This document shows, one piece after another, positions 1 to 5,369 of a stretch of 6,002 nt of DNA. Positions within the stretch are counted from its first letter, which is position 1. Each line of letters starts with the position of its first letter. The position numbers were made by a program, and so were the translations under genes. The stretch is taken from positions 1-6,002 of the forward strand of contig CAJUAW010000146.1 of the NCBI GenBank assembly GCA_910584605.1. Reading direction: 5' to 3'. The notes under the pieces are model-generated. The model saw only the letters and a list, made by a program, of their open reading frames with translations, did no database searches and had not been told where the DNA came from. Origin of the DNA: an uncultured Oscillospiraceae bacterium. Its GTDB lineage: Bacteria; Bacillota_A; Clostridia; Oscillospirales; Oscillospiraceae.

Positions 1-1077
1 AAGGGCATTTTCGGCGTGAAGTTCCTGCTTTCCGACGCCAAGGGCAACCCCGTGGGCACCTATGAGAGCGACAATGAAGGATATGTCTATGTGGACGGCG
101 GGCTTGCGGACGGCAAGTACACCGTCCGGGAGATCGAGTGCGCGGACGGCTATATCCTGGACACCCAGCCCAAGACCATCTATGTGGAGTACGGCGGATG
201 CACCACCATCACCTGGAAGAACACCGCCGTCACCGGGCAGCTCCAAGTGACCAAGACCAGCGCCGACTACAACAGCATGAACGGCTGGCCCGCTGGCACC
301 CCCATCCCCGGCACCGTGTTTGAGGTCTACCACTACCGCACCGGGAACCTTGTCGATACTATCCGCACCGACAAGAACGGCGTGGCTGTGTCCAAGCCCC
401 TGCCCCTGGGCCGGTACAAGGTGGTGGAATCCCAGGCGGCGGACTTCTACGCCCTGGACAAGACCCCCATTGACGTGGAGATCGAACACGCTGGGCAGAT
501 CGTCAAAGCGGCTATGACCAACAAGAGCCTTTACACCAATGTGGCAATTCAGAAAACCGGCTATGCCGAGGTCATGCCCGGACAGAATATCCGTTACACC
601 TTCTCCAACATCGCCAACAACTCCACCACGGCGCTCACGTCCTTCTATTGGCGCGATACCCTGCCCGTGGAGGCGGTACGGCTGGCGAAAGTCACCACCG
701 GCACCTACAATGCCGCTGGCAGCTACAAGATCGTCTACAAAACCAATCTCTCCGGGGCCGACTACCGTGTGCTGGCGGACAGCCTGAACACCCAGCAGAA
801 CTATGTGCTGGAGGCGTCCCCCGTGGCCCTGCGGCTGGCGTCCAACGAGTACGTCACAGAGGTGATGTTTGTGTTCGGCGTCGTTCCCGCCAACTTCCGG
901 CAGGTGGAAGCCCCCAAGGTCGACTGCACTGTTGTGTCCTGGGCCAAGGGCGGAAGCCAGTTTGTCAACCAGGCGGACGTAGGCGGCGTCTACAACGGCC
1001 AGTGGATCATGGCTACCACCCGCTGGGTGACGAAGGTCTATGCACCTCCCACGACCCTGCCCCGGACAGGGTATTAA
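1..1077 (+). CDS. SpaA/CnaB-type surface protein with C-terminal LPRTG, 5' end outside the window
   Basis: The reading frame is open from base 1, so this is the last 358 residues of a larger protein; the GTG at 16 is not a real start. Residues about 1-78 and 79-176 are two prealbumin-like CnaB/SpaA domains. In the second, K85, E143 and N174 fit the Lys-Glu-Asn triad that forms an intramolecular isopeptide bond in this family; in the first, E44 and N74 fit and the lysine would lie upstream. Residues about 177-345 resemble a DUF11-like beta domain. The protein ends with LPRTG at residues 353-357, then Tyr and stop. A sortase motif is normally followed by a hydrophobic segment and basic tail, both missing here, so covalent wall anchoring is doubtful. 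The likely role is an extracellular, stalk-like surface protein of the conjugative element, perhaps for cell contact; this is inferred. The family call is confident, the role is not. Confidence 0.85.
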   Translation, partial: KGIFGVKFLLSDAKGNPVGTYESDNEGYVYVDGGLADGKYTVREIECADGYILDTQPKTIYVEYGGCTTITWKNTAVTGQLQVTKTSADYNSMNGWPAGTPIPGTVFEVYHYRTGNLVDTIRTDKNGVAVSKPLPLGRYKVVESQAADFYALDKTPIDVEIEHAGQIVKAAMTNKSLYTNVAIQKTGYAEVMPGQNIRYTFSNIANNSTTALTSFYWRDTLPVEAVRLAKVTTGTYNAAGSYKIVYKTNLSGADYRVLADSLNTQQNYVLEASPVALRLASNEYVTEVMFVFGVVPANFRQVEAPKVDCTVVSWAKGGSQFVNQADVGGVYNGQWIMATTRWVTKVYAPPTTLPRTGY

Positions 1078-1087
1078 GCATTTCCCC

Positions 1088-1108
1088 GTGGCCCGCACAG
1101 CGGGCCAC
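1088..1108 (+). terminator. GC-rich perfect hairpin after the surface-protein gene
   Basis: GTGGCCCGC at 1088-1096 and GCGGGCCAC at 1100-1108 are exact reverse complements around a 3-base loop, starting 10 bases after the stop codon. The position suits a transcription terminator or an mRNA 3'-end stabiliser. There is no T-run after it (TTACATACCC follows), so efficient intrinsic termination is uncertain. Confidence 0.45.
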
Positions 1109-1128
1109 TTACATACCCATTCGCACAT

Positions 1129-1157
1129 TTGAAACCGCTTGTTTTTTCCTGTACTAT
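1129..1157 (+). promoter_or_regulatory. Sigma-A-type promoter for the 1184 gene and possibly the whole operon
   Basis: TTGAAA at 1129-1134 (5 of 6 to the -35 consensus) and TACTAT at 1152-1157 (4 of 6 to the -10 consensus) are separated by an optimal 17 bases. It lies just after the 1088-1108 hairpin and 26 bases before the ATG at 1184. No equally good promoter was seen further down, so readthrough from here may also supply the genes from 1431 onward. Confidence 0.55.
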
Positions 1158-1183
1158 GTGGGCAGAGAAAGGAGCTGTTTCAA

Positions 1184-1336
1184 ATGTTCAAACGGGAAAA
1201 GAAAGTCTATCTTGAACTGACTGATGCGGAATACCGGCTTGTGAGAAAGTACCTGATGGACTGGCGGAACAAGCTGACCGCCCAGGGCCGGGACGCTGGG
1301 CCGGTGAACGAGCTTCTGATAAAACTGATGGCCTGA
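1184..1336 (+). CDS. Small uncharacterised protein of 50 aa
   Basis: The ATG at 1184 is preceded by a strong AAAGGAG (1168-1174) with 9 bases of spacing; a TTG further upstream in the same frame (1139) is rejected because it lies inside the promoter. The protein is basic and amphipathic (begins MFKREKKVYLELTDAEY, ends VNELLIKLMA) and is predicted to be mostly helical. It has no signal peptide or membrane segment, and no cysteines. The pattern 'ELTD.EY.L......RNKL..QGR......LL.KL' reminds me of short hypothetical proteins common in Clostridia mobile elements, but no function is known to me. It has its own promoter and is flanked by two hairpins, so it may be expressed separately from, or more strongly than, the operon behind it. 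Real gene: likely. Function: unknown. Confidence 0.75.
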   Translation: MFKREKKVYLELTDAEYRLVRKYLMDWRNKLTAQGRDAGPVNELLIKLMA

Positions 1337-1345
1337 TAAAACCAC

Positions 1346-1425
1346 GTTCCTCCATATATACCGTACATACACCGCTCTTTGTCTGCTGGACATGGGGCGG
1401 TGTAAATTTTTGGACAAGGAGGAAC
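1346..1425 (+). promoter_or_regulatory. Candidate RNA regulatory leader sequestering the next ribosome binding site
   Basis: GTTCCTCC at 1346-1353 is the exact reverse complement of GGAGGAAC at 1418-1425, which contains the Shine-Dalgarno core of the TTG ORF at 1431. Pairing the two would hide the ribosome binding site. Inside this outer helix sits a second perfect inverted repeat, TACACCGC (1368-1375) with GCGGTGTA (1397-1404), followed by five Ts. The nesting resembles a leader that controls translation and possibly termination. No known riboswitch class was recognised, and no folding energy was calculated. Confidence 0.45.
1368..1411 (+). terminator. Hairpin plus T5: intrinsic terminator or attenuator
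   Basis: The 8-bp perfect stem TACACCGC/GCGGTGTA (1368-1375, 1397-1404) encloses a 21-base loop and is followed by AA and then TTTTT at 1407-1411. This is an acceptable but not strong intrinsic terminator because of the long loop and the two As before the T-run. It ends the 1184 transcript or acts as an attenuator, since it lies only 20 bases before the next start codon and no new promoter was seen between them. Confidence 0.5.
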
Positions 1426-1430
1426 CAACA

Positions 1431-1505
1431 TTGAGCATTAAGTACAGTTTGCGGCTTTACGAGGAACCGCCTGACCGGGAGAGGGGGCGGGAGCATGAAC
1501 GCTGA
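1431..1505 (+). CDS. 24-codon TTG-started leader or small protein
   Basis: AAGGAGG at 1416-1422 is among the best ribosome binding sites in the window and sits 8 bases before TTG at 1431, with no other start at proper spacing. The frame encodes MSIKYSLRLYEEPPDRERGR plus EHER and stops at TGA 1503-1505. The product is highly charged and hydrophilic. It overlaps the start of the PAPS-reductase-family gene (ATG 1495) by 11 bases, so ribosomes terminating here can restart on that gene; this fits a coupling or leader peptide as well as a true small protein. No composition bias typical of amino-acid attenuators is seen, apart from a 7-Arg content. The strong site argues that translation occurs; function is unknown. 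Confidence 0.5.
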   Translation: MSIKYSLRLYEEPPDRERGREHER

Positions 1506-2298
1506 CGGCAAGAAACCCATAGAGGGCAATTTCCACGCTGTCTCCTGCTCAGGTGGCAAGGACTCGACAGCCATGCTTCTGCTGATGATCGAACGGGATA
1601 TGCCTATTGACGTAGTGCTGACCGCCGATACCGGCATGGAGTTCCCGGAGATGTACGAGCATATGCAAAAGCTGGACGACCTGCTCTACCGGGAGCGCGG
1701 CATCCACATCACCACCCTGCGTCATCCCAAGGGCTTTGAATGGCTCATGTTTGAACAGCCGAAGGTAAAGCAGTCCAGCATTGAAAACCGCCAAAGGTTG
1801 GGTGTACCTCCCTACGGAAATGGCTGGCCTGGTACTCGTGTACGCTGGTGTACCGGCGAACTCAAAACACACCTCATTCGCAAGGAAGTAAACCGGCTGA
1901 AAAAGGAACACCACGCTTTGCATTATGTGGGCATCGCCGCCGACGAACCGAAACGCATCAAGGACGAGCAATATCCCCTGGTGGATTGGGGCATTACCGA
2001 AGCAGAAGCCTTGCAGATCAGCTATGACCGGGGCTTTGATTGGGGCGGTCTGTATCGGATATACAACCGCTGCTCCTGCTGGTGCTGTCCCCTCCAACGA
2101 ATCGGGGAGCTGAAAAAACTGCGTGCCCATCACCCTGAATTATGGGCACGGCTCCGGGAGTTGGACAGGCGGGCTATCGCGCAGTTTGGACACAACCCCC
2201 TGGGGCAATTCACAAAAAATTGGACAGTAGAACAGTTAGAAGGTCGATTTGCCAACGAGGACAGGCAAATCGACCTTTCTGTCAGAGGGGAGCGATAA
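1495..2298 (+). CDS. PAPS-reductase-family (PP-loop) protein, 267 aa
   Basis: The PP-loop SGGKDST at residues 19-25 marks the adenine-nucleotide alpha-hydrolase fold that activates substrates with ATP or binds PAPS/APS. 'ADTGMEFPEMY' (44-54), 'RWCTGELK' (117-124) and 'GIAADEPKRI' (146-155) follow in the order usual for COG0175 proteins. C119 together with the cluster C193, C195, C197, C198 ('RCSCWCCPLQR') could hold an Fe-S cluster or zinc. It is probably cytoplasmic. True sulfate-assimilation reductase is unlikely: there are no sulfate genes nearby and the setting is a mobile element. A nucleic-acid or small-molecule sulfur or nucleotidyl transfer role is more plausible; it is far shorter than DndC of phosphorothioate systems and no other dnd gene is present. 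ATG 1495 is the only sensible start: the upstream frame has no ATG, GTG or TTG before a stop at 1432. GC content (about 47-48% over sampled parts) is lower than in the methyltransferase gene. Family call firm, substrate unknown. Confidence 0.85.
   Translation: MNADGKKPIEGNFHAVSCSGGKDSTAMLLLMIERDMPIDVVLTADTGMEFPEMYEHMQKLDDLLYRERGIHITTLRHPKGFEWLMFEQPKVKQSSIENRQRLGVPPYGNGWPGTRVRWCTGELKTHLIRKEVNRLKKEHHALHYVGIAADEPKRIKDEQYPLVDWGITEAEALQISYDRGFDWGGLYRIYNRCSCWCCPLQRIGELKKLRAHHPELWARLRELDRRAIAQFGHNPLGQFTKNWTVEQLEGRFANEDRQIDLSVRGER
2240..2277 (+). repeat. 14-bp perfect inverted repeat inside the 3' end of the PAPS-family gene
   Basis: AAGGTCGATTTGCC at 2240-2253 is exactly complementary to GGCAAATCGACCTT at 2264-2277, with a 10-base loop. 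ACAG (2232-2235) and CTGT (2279-2282) can extend it across a small internal loop. The hairpin is coding (residues about 249-261) and ends just before the AGAGGGGAG ribosome binding site (2284-2292) of the gene at 2301. Only TTTCT follows, so it is not a typical terminator; mRNA stabilisation or control of coupling is more plausible. Confidence 0.65.
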
Positions 2299-2300
2299 TC

Positions 2301-2480
2301 ATGGATAAAGGAAAAGACATGGACAAGGAGCTGTCCGGGATGTTGCGGGGCGTTCCGCCGCAAAACATTATGATCTCGTTTGGCGATAAGCCCGCCAAGT
2401 CCCTGGCAGATCATGTGAAGGAGCAAGAGGAAAAGGCCCGCCAGAAGAAGCGCAGGCCGCGTGATGACCGGGAGAGGTGA
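2301..2480 (+). CDS. Small charged protein of unknown function, 59 aa
   Basis: ATG 2301 follows AGAGGGGAG (2284-2292) and lies 2 bases after the stop of the PAPS-family gene. A second in-frame ATG at 2319 is possible, but its spacing to a binding site is worse. The N-terminal half holds 'LSGMLRGVPPQNIMISFGDK'; the C-terminal half is a lysine/arginine/glutamate-rich helix ending in 'RQKKRRPRDDRER', which could contact nucleic acid or a partner protein. There is no signal peptide or membrane segment. The next gene starts 5 bases after the stop, so it belongs to the same operon. I do not recognise a named family; short proteins of this look occur in Clostridia elements. Function unknown. Confidence 0.7.
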   Translation: MDKGKDMDKELSGMLRGVPPQNIMISFGDKPAKSLADHVKEQEEKARQKKRRPRDDRER

Positions 2481-2485
2481 CGGTA

Positions 2486-3076
2486 ATGTCGGACAAAAAG
2501 CGGATGATTGAAAATTTTGAGGTCATCCACTCGCTCCAGATCGGGGCGCGTGAGGTGGTGGTGGGCGTCAGCCCGGAGCAGGAGTTCATGTGCTGCTTCT
2601 GCACCCAGGACGGGATGAGCGAGTATTACACCGAAGCGATGGCAAGTGACGACTACCTGGAGATCATGGAGCTTTACACGGACAGGCTGAAAGGACAGGT
2701 GGCGGCGCTGCAAGCCCAGCGCAATACCCTCCACATCCCGCTGAATTTGCTGAACAGTGAACAGTGTTTTCCGCTGAACGACAGCGACGACATCACCGGC
2801 AAGGTGGTGGCGGTCAAGCCAAGCTCTCTCCGCTATGAGTACCGGCGGGCAGACTGCCAGCTTATCCTTGTGACGAATGGCAGCGGGGCGCGGGGCTATT
2901 CACGGGGCACATCGGTCTATGGCGTCAACGTGTTCACAGGTCGTAAAGCTGGCCGGTGGGAACGCATGGATGTTTTAGGCGAGGTCAGGCCGGAGTGTAT
3001 GCCACAGTGGGCAAAAGACCATTTGCAGGTCATCCAGCGGGAGCGGGCGCTGGAACAGGGGCGTGACAGCCGATGA
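2486..3076 (+). CDS. Uncharacterised mobile-element protein, 196 aa
   Basis: ATG 2486 is chosen over an in-frame GTG at 2477 because GGGAGAGG (2470-2477) lies 8 bases before the ATG and would overlap the GTG. Residues about 1-60 form a mixed alpha/beta region with 'MCCFCTQDG' (C-C-x-C). Residues about 62-82 are a helix ('YTDRLKGQVAALQAQR'). Residues about 100-170 are a beta-rich part: 'ITGKVVAVKPSSLRYEYRRA', 'CQLILVTNGSGARGYSRGTS', 'VYGVNVFTGRKAGRWERMD'. It ends with 'MPQWAKDHLQVIQRE'. The C-terminal half resembles, from memory, modules appended to larger ICE proteins of unknown function. No catalytic motif, signal peptide or membrane segment is visible. The stop overlaps the methyltransferase start (ATGA at 3073-3076), so the two are translationally coupled and probably act together or at matched levels. 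Function unknown. Confidence 0.75.
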   Translation: MSDKKRMIENFEVIHSLQIGAREVVVGVSPEQEFMCCFCTQDGMSEYYTEAMASDDYLEIMELYTDRLKGQVAALQAQRNTLHIPLNLLNSEQCFPLNDSDDITGKVVAVKPSSLRYEYRRADCQLILVTNGSGARGYSRGTSVYGVNVFTGRKAGRWERMDVLGEVRPECMPQWAKDHLQVIQRERALEQGRDSR

Positions 3077-4419
3077 AACTTCTGCTGGGCGGCTCCCCCT
3101 GCACCCATTGGAGCATAGCGCAGACCCGGAACCGGGAAACAAAGCCGGAGGGCCTGGGCTGGGAGCTGTTTCGCAACTATCTGATCGCCAGGGAGCGGTA
3201 TGGGCCGGACTTCTATTTATACGAAAACAACAAGAGCATGGCCCCGGCGATACGGGCACAGATCACGGCGGAGCTGGGCGTGGAACCCATTTTGATAAAC
3301 TCCGCCCTTGTGTCCGCCCAAAGCCGTCAGCGGCTATACTGGACGAACATCCCCGGCGTGGAGCTGCCAGAGGATCGGGGCCTTATCCTGTTGGACGTTC
3401 TGGAGAGCGGCCTGCCGCTCCATGAAAAGGGCTACACGCTGAAAGCGAATTACAGCAGGGCCAGCGCCGTGAACGCCCTGGACGGCGGGCACTTCCCCGC
3501 GCCTATGGCAATAGAGCCGGTAAACGTCACCACAGACGGGAAGGCCCAATGCCTGCGGGCCACCTACTATAAAGACGGCATCCGCAATATGGTGGGCAAT
3601 ACCGTAGACCGCAAGACCTGTGTGGCTACACCCATCCGCGTGGGCACCATAGAGAGCGGCACCGGCTCCGAGGGCCAGGGCCACCGGGTATATTCAGCGG
3701 ACGGCAAGAGCAAGACCCTTTGTGGGAACGGCGGCGGAGCCGGGGCGAAAACCGGGCTTTACACCGTCCCCACCGACTGTCCCGCCCTGCGGGTGGCGGA
3801 GGCCACCGCCAAAGGCTACACCGACATCCTCCCCGGCGAGTGCGTTGACCTGACCATGCCCAACAGTAAGACCCGCAGGGGCCGCGCCATGAGGGAAAAG
3901 GCGAATTGCCTGACCACCTCCTGCCAGTATTATCAATACTGCGGGACGCTGGACAGGCCCATTTACGAAGTCCGGGACGGCCAGATCACGATAAAGGGCC
4001 AGCAGTACCCCATCAAGCTGATGGACGGCTACTATATCATCCGCAAGCTGACGGTGCGGGAGTGTATGCGCCTCCAAACGGTGCCGGAGAGCTTTGTGTT
4101 CCCGGTCAGCGACACCCAGGCGTATAAAATGCTGGGCAACGGCTGGACGGTGGAGGTGATCGCCCACATCCTGTCCTACTGTCCCGGCATCACCGTGGAA
4201 CCGCTGGAAGTGCTGTCCATGTACGACGGCATGAGCTGCGGCCACCTTGCCCTGGATAAGCTGGGGGCCACCGTTCTCCGCTACTACGCCACCGAGATCG
4301 ACAAATACGCCATCAAGACCACCCAATCAAACTTCCCCGGCACCATCCAATTAGGCGACGCTTTTCAGGTGCGGGAGGACAAGTGGTGGTCTTTTTTTGG
4401 GCAAGTAAAAGGAGTGTGA
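3073..4419 (+). CDS. C5 cytosine DNA methyltransferase with circularly permuted motif order, 448 aa
   Basis: The enzyme would transfer a methyl group from S-adenosylmethionine to C5 of cytosine in DNA. Motif IV with the catalytic cysteine is at the very N-terminus (GGSPCTHWS, C10). Then come motif VI as E51-N52-N53 (ENV is usual) and motif VIII Q83-x-R85-x-R87. A long target-recognition region spans about 100-315. Motif IX is at 324-341 (RKLTVRECMRLQTVPESF) and motif X at 350-367 (MLGNGW). Motif I, which binds the cofactor, comes after these (LSMYDGMSCGHLAL, 381-394), followed by motif II acid E408 (YYATEID) and motif III-like G428-D429. The normal order is I to X, so the protein is permuted between III and IV. 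The start is fixed: an in-frame TGA lies at 3064-3066. All key residues remain, so activity is plausible. No restriction enzyme is nearby, which suggests an orphan, protective or regulatory enzyme. The target sequence cannot be read from this. Confidence 0.88.
   Translation: MKLLLGGSPCTHWSIAQTRNRETKPEGLGWELFRNYLIARERYGPDFYLYENNKSMAPAIRAQITAELGVEPILINSALVSAQSRQRLYWTNIPGVELPEDRGLILLDVLESGLPLHEKGYTLKANYSRASAVNALDGGHFPAPMAIEPVNVTTDGKAQCLRATYYKDGIRNMVGNTVDRKTCVATPIRVGTIESGTGSEGQGHRVYSADGKSKTLCGNGGGAGAKTGLYTVPTDCPALRVAEATAKGYTDILPGECVDLTMPNSKTRRGRAMREKANCLTTSCQYYQYCGTLDRPIYEVRDGQITIKGQQYPIKLMDGYYIIRKLTVRECMRLQTVPESFVFPVSDTQAYKMLGNGWTVEVIAHILSYCPGITVEPLEVLSMYDGMSCGHLALDKLGATVLRYYATEIDKYAIKTTQSNFPGTIQLGDAFQVREDKWWSFFGQVKGV
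4392..4398 (+). promoter_or_regulatory. T7 run fitting a -1 frameshift slippery site
   Basis: In the methyltransferase frame this reads T-TTT-TTT, which allows both tRNAs to re-pair after a -1 slip. A slip would leave the methyltransferase frame and enter the frame of the 314-aa gene, which is open here from 4383 onward. The site lies 7 codons before the methyltransferase stop. No stimulatory hairpin or upstream Shine-Dalgarno was identified, so chance is quite possible. Confidence 0.2.
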
Positions 4420-4424
4420 CATTG

Positions 4425-5369
4425 ATGGAATTGACATTTCAGACCGCGACCCCTGCGGAGCGGCTTTATACCACCGGCCAGAGTATGCAAATCGAGGGCC
4501 AGACGGGGTATATCGGTTGCTTTCAGACTGGCATGAGCGAGGACGGCAAAGGTGCTTTCCCTAAATGGAGCAGTGGCCGGGAAGGTCTGAACACCGAGGA
4601 ATTTCAGCAGGAGTTAGCGGGCGTTATGGATGCCCTCATTCATGACGAACAGTACGGCGGTTTTCTGAAAGACAGCGACGCCATGCGGGACTTCTGCCAG
4701 ACGCACCCGGAGAGCGGCTTCAACAACGGTTTTGCGTTCGGCTTCCGGGCCGACACAGCGCAGTATTCCTACCTGATAAGGCTGAATCCCTGCAAAGGGG
4801 AGGAAAATCTGTCCATCTGCTGCTATCGCCGGGACTGGCTTGACAGCCACATGAAACACGCTGAAAAAGGCATCCGTTTCATCACCCCGCACTATAAGGA
4901 AAAGTTTAGAATCGCCGACGGCGACAAGGTGCGGATCAGGCGGTTTGATGGGCGAGACTTTGACCGGGTATGCCGCTATATCGATGACTGCCACGTTGAA
5001 ATCGGCAGCGAACTCTACCATATCTGCCAGTTTGCCGAAATCATGGAGCGGAACGGTAACTCCGTTATCCCCCTCCGAAGTTCGCTGCCGTTTGTATGCT
5101 ACGGTAAGGTGCCCGAAAAGCGGGCCATCGTGATGTTTGAGCGGGGCTTTGACGGCTATCGCTCCGCGTCCTTTGCGACAAAGGGCCGCACCAGCCAGAA
5201 GCTGGTTGACGAGCTGAACGGCGAGTTGGGTGTCACCAAGGCACAGGCGGCGGCGATGCTGGCCGGGGTCATGCGGGGCTGGGCCGACCCCGCCGCTGAC
5301 CCGAAAAACTACGACGAGCAAGGCCAGCCTATCAAGACCAGACATCGGGACAGGGGTGATGCCCGGTGA
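4425..5369 (+). CDS. Conserved ICE protein of unknown function, 314 aa
   Basis: ATG 4425 follows AAAGGAG (4408-4414) by 10 bases; TTG 4422 is a possible alternative, and the GTG at 4383 lies inside the methyltransferase with no good binding site. The N-terminal part (1-215) carries a signature I associate with hypothetical proteins of Clostridia conjugative elements: 'LTFQTATPAERLYTTGQS', 'GFRADTAQYSYLIRLNPCKG', 'YRRDWLDSHMKHAEKGIRFI' (about 134-153), 'GDKVRI' and 'YHICQFAEIMERNG' (about 199-212). A second module (about 232-314) contains 'KLVDELNGELGVTKAQAAAM' and 'DPAADPKNYDEQGQP' and ends in 'RHRDRGDAR'; this tail also occurs, from memory, on other element proteins, so the gene looks modular. 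It is probably cytoplasmic: no signal peptide or membrane segment. The stop overlaps the next start by 4 bases (GTGA 5366-5369). Role unknown; possibly in DNA processing or protection. Confidence 0.8.
   Translation: MELTFQTATPAERLYTTGQSMQIEGQTGYIGCFQTGMSEDGKGAFPKWSSGREGLNTEEFQQELAGVMDALIHDEQYGGFLKDSDAMRDFCQTHPESGFNNGFAFGFRADTAQYSYLIRLNPCKGEENLSICCYRRDWLDSHMKHAEKGIRFITPHYKEKFRIADGDKVRIRRFDGRDFDRVCRYIDDCHVEIGSELYHICQFAEIMERNGNSVIPLRSSLPFVCYGKVPEKRAIVMFERGFDGYRSASFATKGRTSQKLVDELNGELGVTKAQAAAMLAGVMRGWADPAADPKNYDEQGQPIKTRHRDRGDAR

Noticed and set aside
1139..1183. Longer version of the small gene starting at TTG 1139
   Set aside because: That start lies between the -35 and -10 boxes, so it would not be transcribed from the promoter; ATG 1184 has the proper binding site.
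648..1220. 190-codon + frame overlapping the surface protein and the promoter
   Set aside because: It is an out-of-frame shadow: Arg/Gly/Pro-rich composition, no binding site, and it runs through the hairpin and promoter.
1549..2133. 194-codon open frame on the minus strand
   Set aside because: It is antisense to the PP-loop gene and shows no family features.
1495..2298. DndC phosphorothioation gene
   Set aside because: The protein is only 267 aa, much shorter than DndC, and no DndB, DndD or DndE is in the window.
3063..3425. 120-codon + frame overlapping the methyltransferase start
   Set aside because: The methyltransferase frame carries motifs IV, VI and VIII here; the other frame has none.
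3694..4326. 210-codon open frame on the minus strand
   Set aside because: It is antisense to the methyltransferase, whose motifs are unmistakable; low-complexity composition (Gly, Val, His, Ala) is typical of a shadow frame in GC-rich DNA.
3073..4419. Complete restriction-modification system
   Set aside because: No neighbouring protein shows an endonuclease motif; the flanking genes look like element accessory genes.
4614..5345. 243-codon open frame on the minus strand
   Set aside because: It is the antisense shadow of the 314-aa gene, with no binding site or recognisable motif.
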